A stretch of DNA of 31,715 nucleotides from Acidimicrobiaceae bacterium UBA2093 (GTDB taxonomy: Bacteria > Actinomycetota > Acidimicrobiia > Acidimicrobiales > Ilumatobacteraceae): the NCBI GenBank assembly GCA_002331255.1, contig DCZD01000036.1, positions 2,507-34,221 of the forward strand, written 5' to 3'. The notes under the pieces were generated by a model, which was given only the letters and a program-made list of their open reading frames with translations, did no database searches and had not been told where the DNA came from. Position numbers and translations under genes: made by a program. Of the stretch, positions 31,270 to 31,715 are shown one piece after another (the stretch's first letter is position 1; each line of letters starts with the position of its first letter).

Positions 31270-31715
31270 ATCATCAATTCGAAGTACCCGTGCCCGTCGA
31301 AGAGGCATGGAAGATCCTCACCGATGTCGAGCGCATCGCTCCGTGCCTACCCGGCGCCGAGCTTCAGGAAGTCGAAGGTGACACCTATCGCGGTGTCGTC
31401 AAGGTCAAAGTCGGCCCCATCCAGGCACAGTTCAAAGGTCAGGCGAGTTTCATCGAACGCGACGACGCCGGACACAAAGCCGTATTGAAGGGCGAGGGTC
31501 GTGACACCGGAGGAAAAGGCAATGCTGCTGCAGTCATCACTGCCCAGCTCTCCGCGCTGTCGCCCACAAACACCGAGTGCAAGGTTCACACTGACTTGTC
31601 AATCACCGGCAAGGTTGCTCAATTCGGCCGTGGTGCCATGGCAGACATCTCCGAAAAAATTCTCGCGCAGTTCGTCGTCAACCTGAATGAACTCATTGCG
31701 ACACAACCAGCAAGC
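31260..31715 (+). CDS. coxG: CoxG-like SRPBCC domain protein (3' end outside window)
   Basis: The 152 visible residues form a START/SRPBCC domain of the CoxG type. The start is MDLNHQFEVPVPVEEAWKIL, then DVERIAPCLPGAELQEVEGDTYRG, VKVGPIQAQFKGQASF, GKGNAAAVITAQL and the C-terminal VAQFGRGAMADISEKILAQF. In O. carboxidovorans CoxG has been implicated in anchoring CO dehydrogenase to the membrane. The frame is open at the window edge, so a longer C-terminal tail cannot be judged. The ATG overlaps the mobA-like gene, indicating cotranscription. Confidence 0.93.
   Translation, partial: MDLNHQFEVPVPVEEAWKILTDVERIAPCLPGAELQEVEGDTYRGVVKVKVGPIQAQFKGQASFIERDDAGHKAVLKGEGRDTGGKGNAAAVITAQLSALSPTNTECKVHTDLSITGKVAQFGRGAMADISEKILAQFVVNLNELIATQPAS

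Overview
The window is a high-GC bacterial chromosome segment and almost certainly actinobacterial. An Acidimicrobiia-like lineage is my best guess, but it rests on gene content and protein style, not on a database search. From about 2.4 to 20.8 kb it keeps the housekeeping order known from Mycobacterium tuberculosis Rv1003-Rv1024: rsmI, metG, tatD, (rpfB position), ksgA, ispE, tRNA-Gln, glmU, prs, rplY, pth, mfd, mazG, eno, divIC-like. A 30-codon bS22-type ribosomal protein gene also points to Actinobacteria. I see no mobile elements, CRISPR arrays or rRNA.

Layout. 1-862 (-): 5' part of sufB. 963-4049 (+): ychF, a DUF192 gene, rsmI and a HAD-IB phosphatase with a hydrophobic tail. 4056-4859 (-): a double-hotdog thioesterase. 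4920-9282 (+): metG, tatD, a small secreted double-psi-barrel protein, ksgA and ispE, mostly joined by 4-bp start/stop overlaps. 9292-9384 (-): bS22-like gene. 9472-9546: tRNA-Gln(UUG). 9571-20812 (+): a truncated glmU, prs, rplY, pth, mfd, a PPIase lipoprotein, mazG, eno and a DivIC/FtsB-like gene.

The last third (20.9-31.7 kb) is a molybdenum-hydroxylase locus of the form II (AYRGAGR) carbon-monoxide-dehydrogenase type. Large, small and medium subunits are in the order L-S-M, followed closely by a PAP2 membrane phosphatase. A short opposite-strand pair (SDR and Dabb protein) comes next. Then come the maturation genes: MoxR-type AAA+ ATPase (CoxD), VWA protein (CoxE) and two XdhC-family proteins. 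An opposite-strand NlpC/P60 hydrolase separates these from a MobA-like nucleotidyltransferase and a CoxG-like SRPBCC protein cut by the window end. Together they encode a three-subunit Mo/FeS/FAD oxidoreductase plus cofactor synthesis, insertion and probable membrane recruitment. The substrate of form II enzymes is not settled.

Three points stand out. GlmU lacks nearly all of its acetyltransferase half. The rpfB position holds a small RlpA/3D-like protein with no lysozyme domain. Many transcription-unit starts have a TANNNT hexamer 6-8 nt before an ATG/GTG, which suggests widespread leaderless mRNAs.
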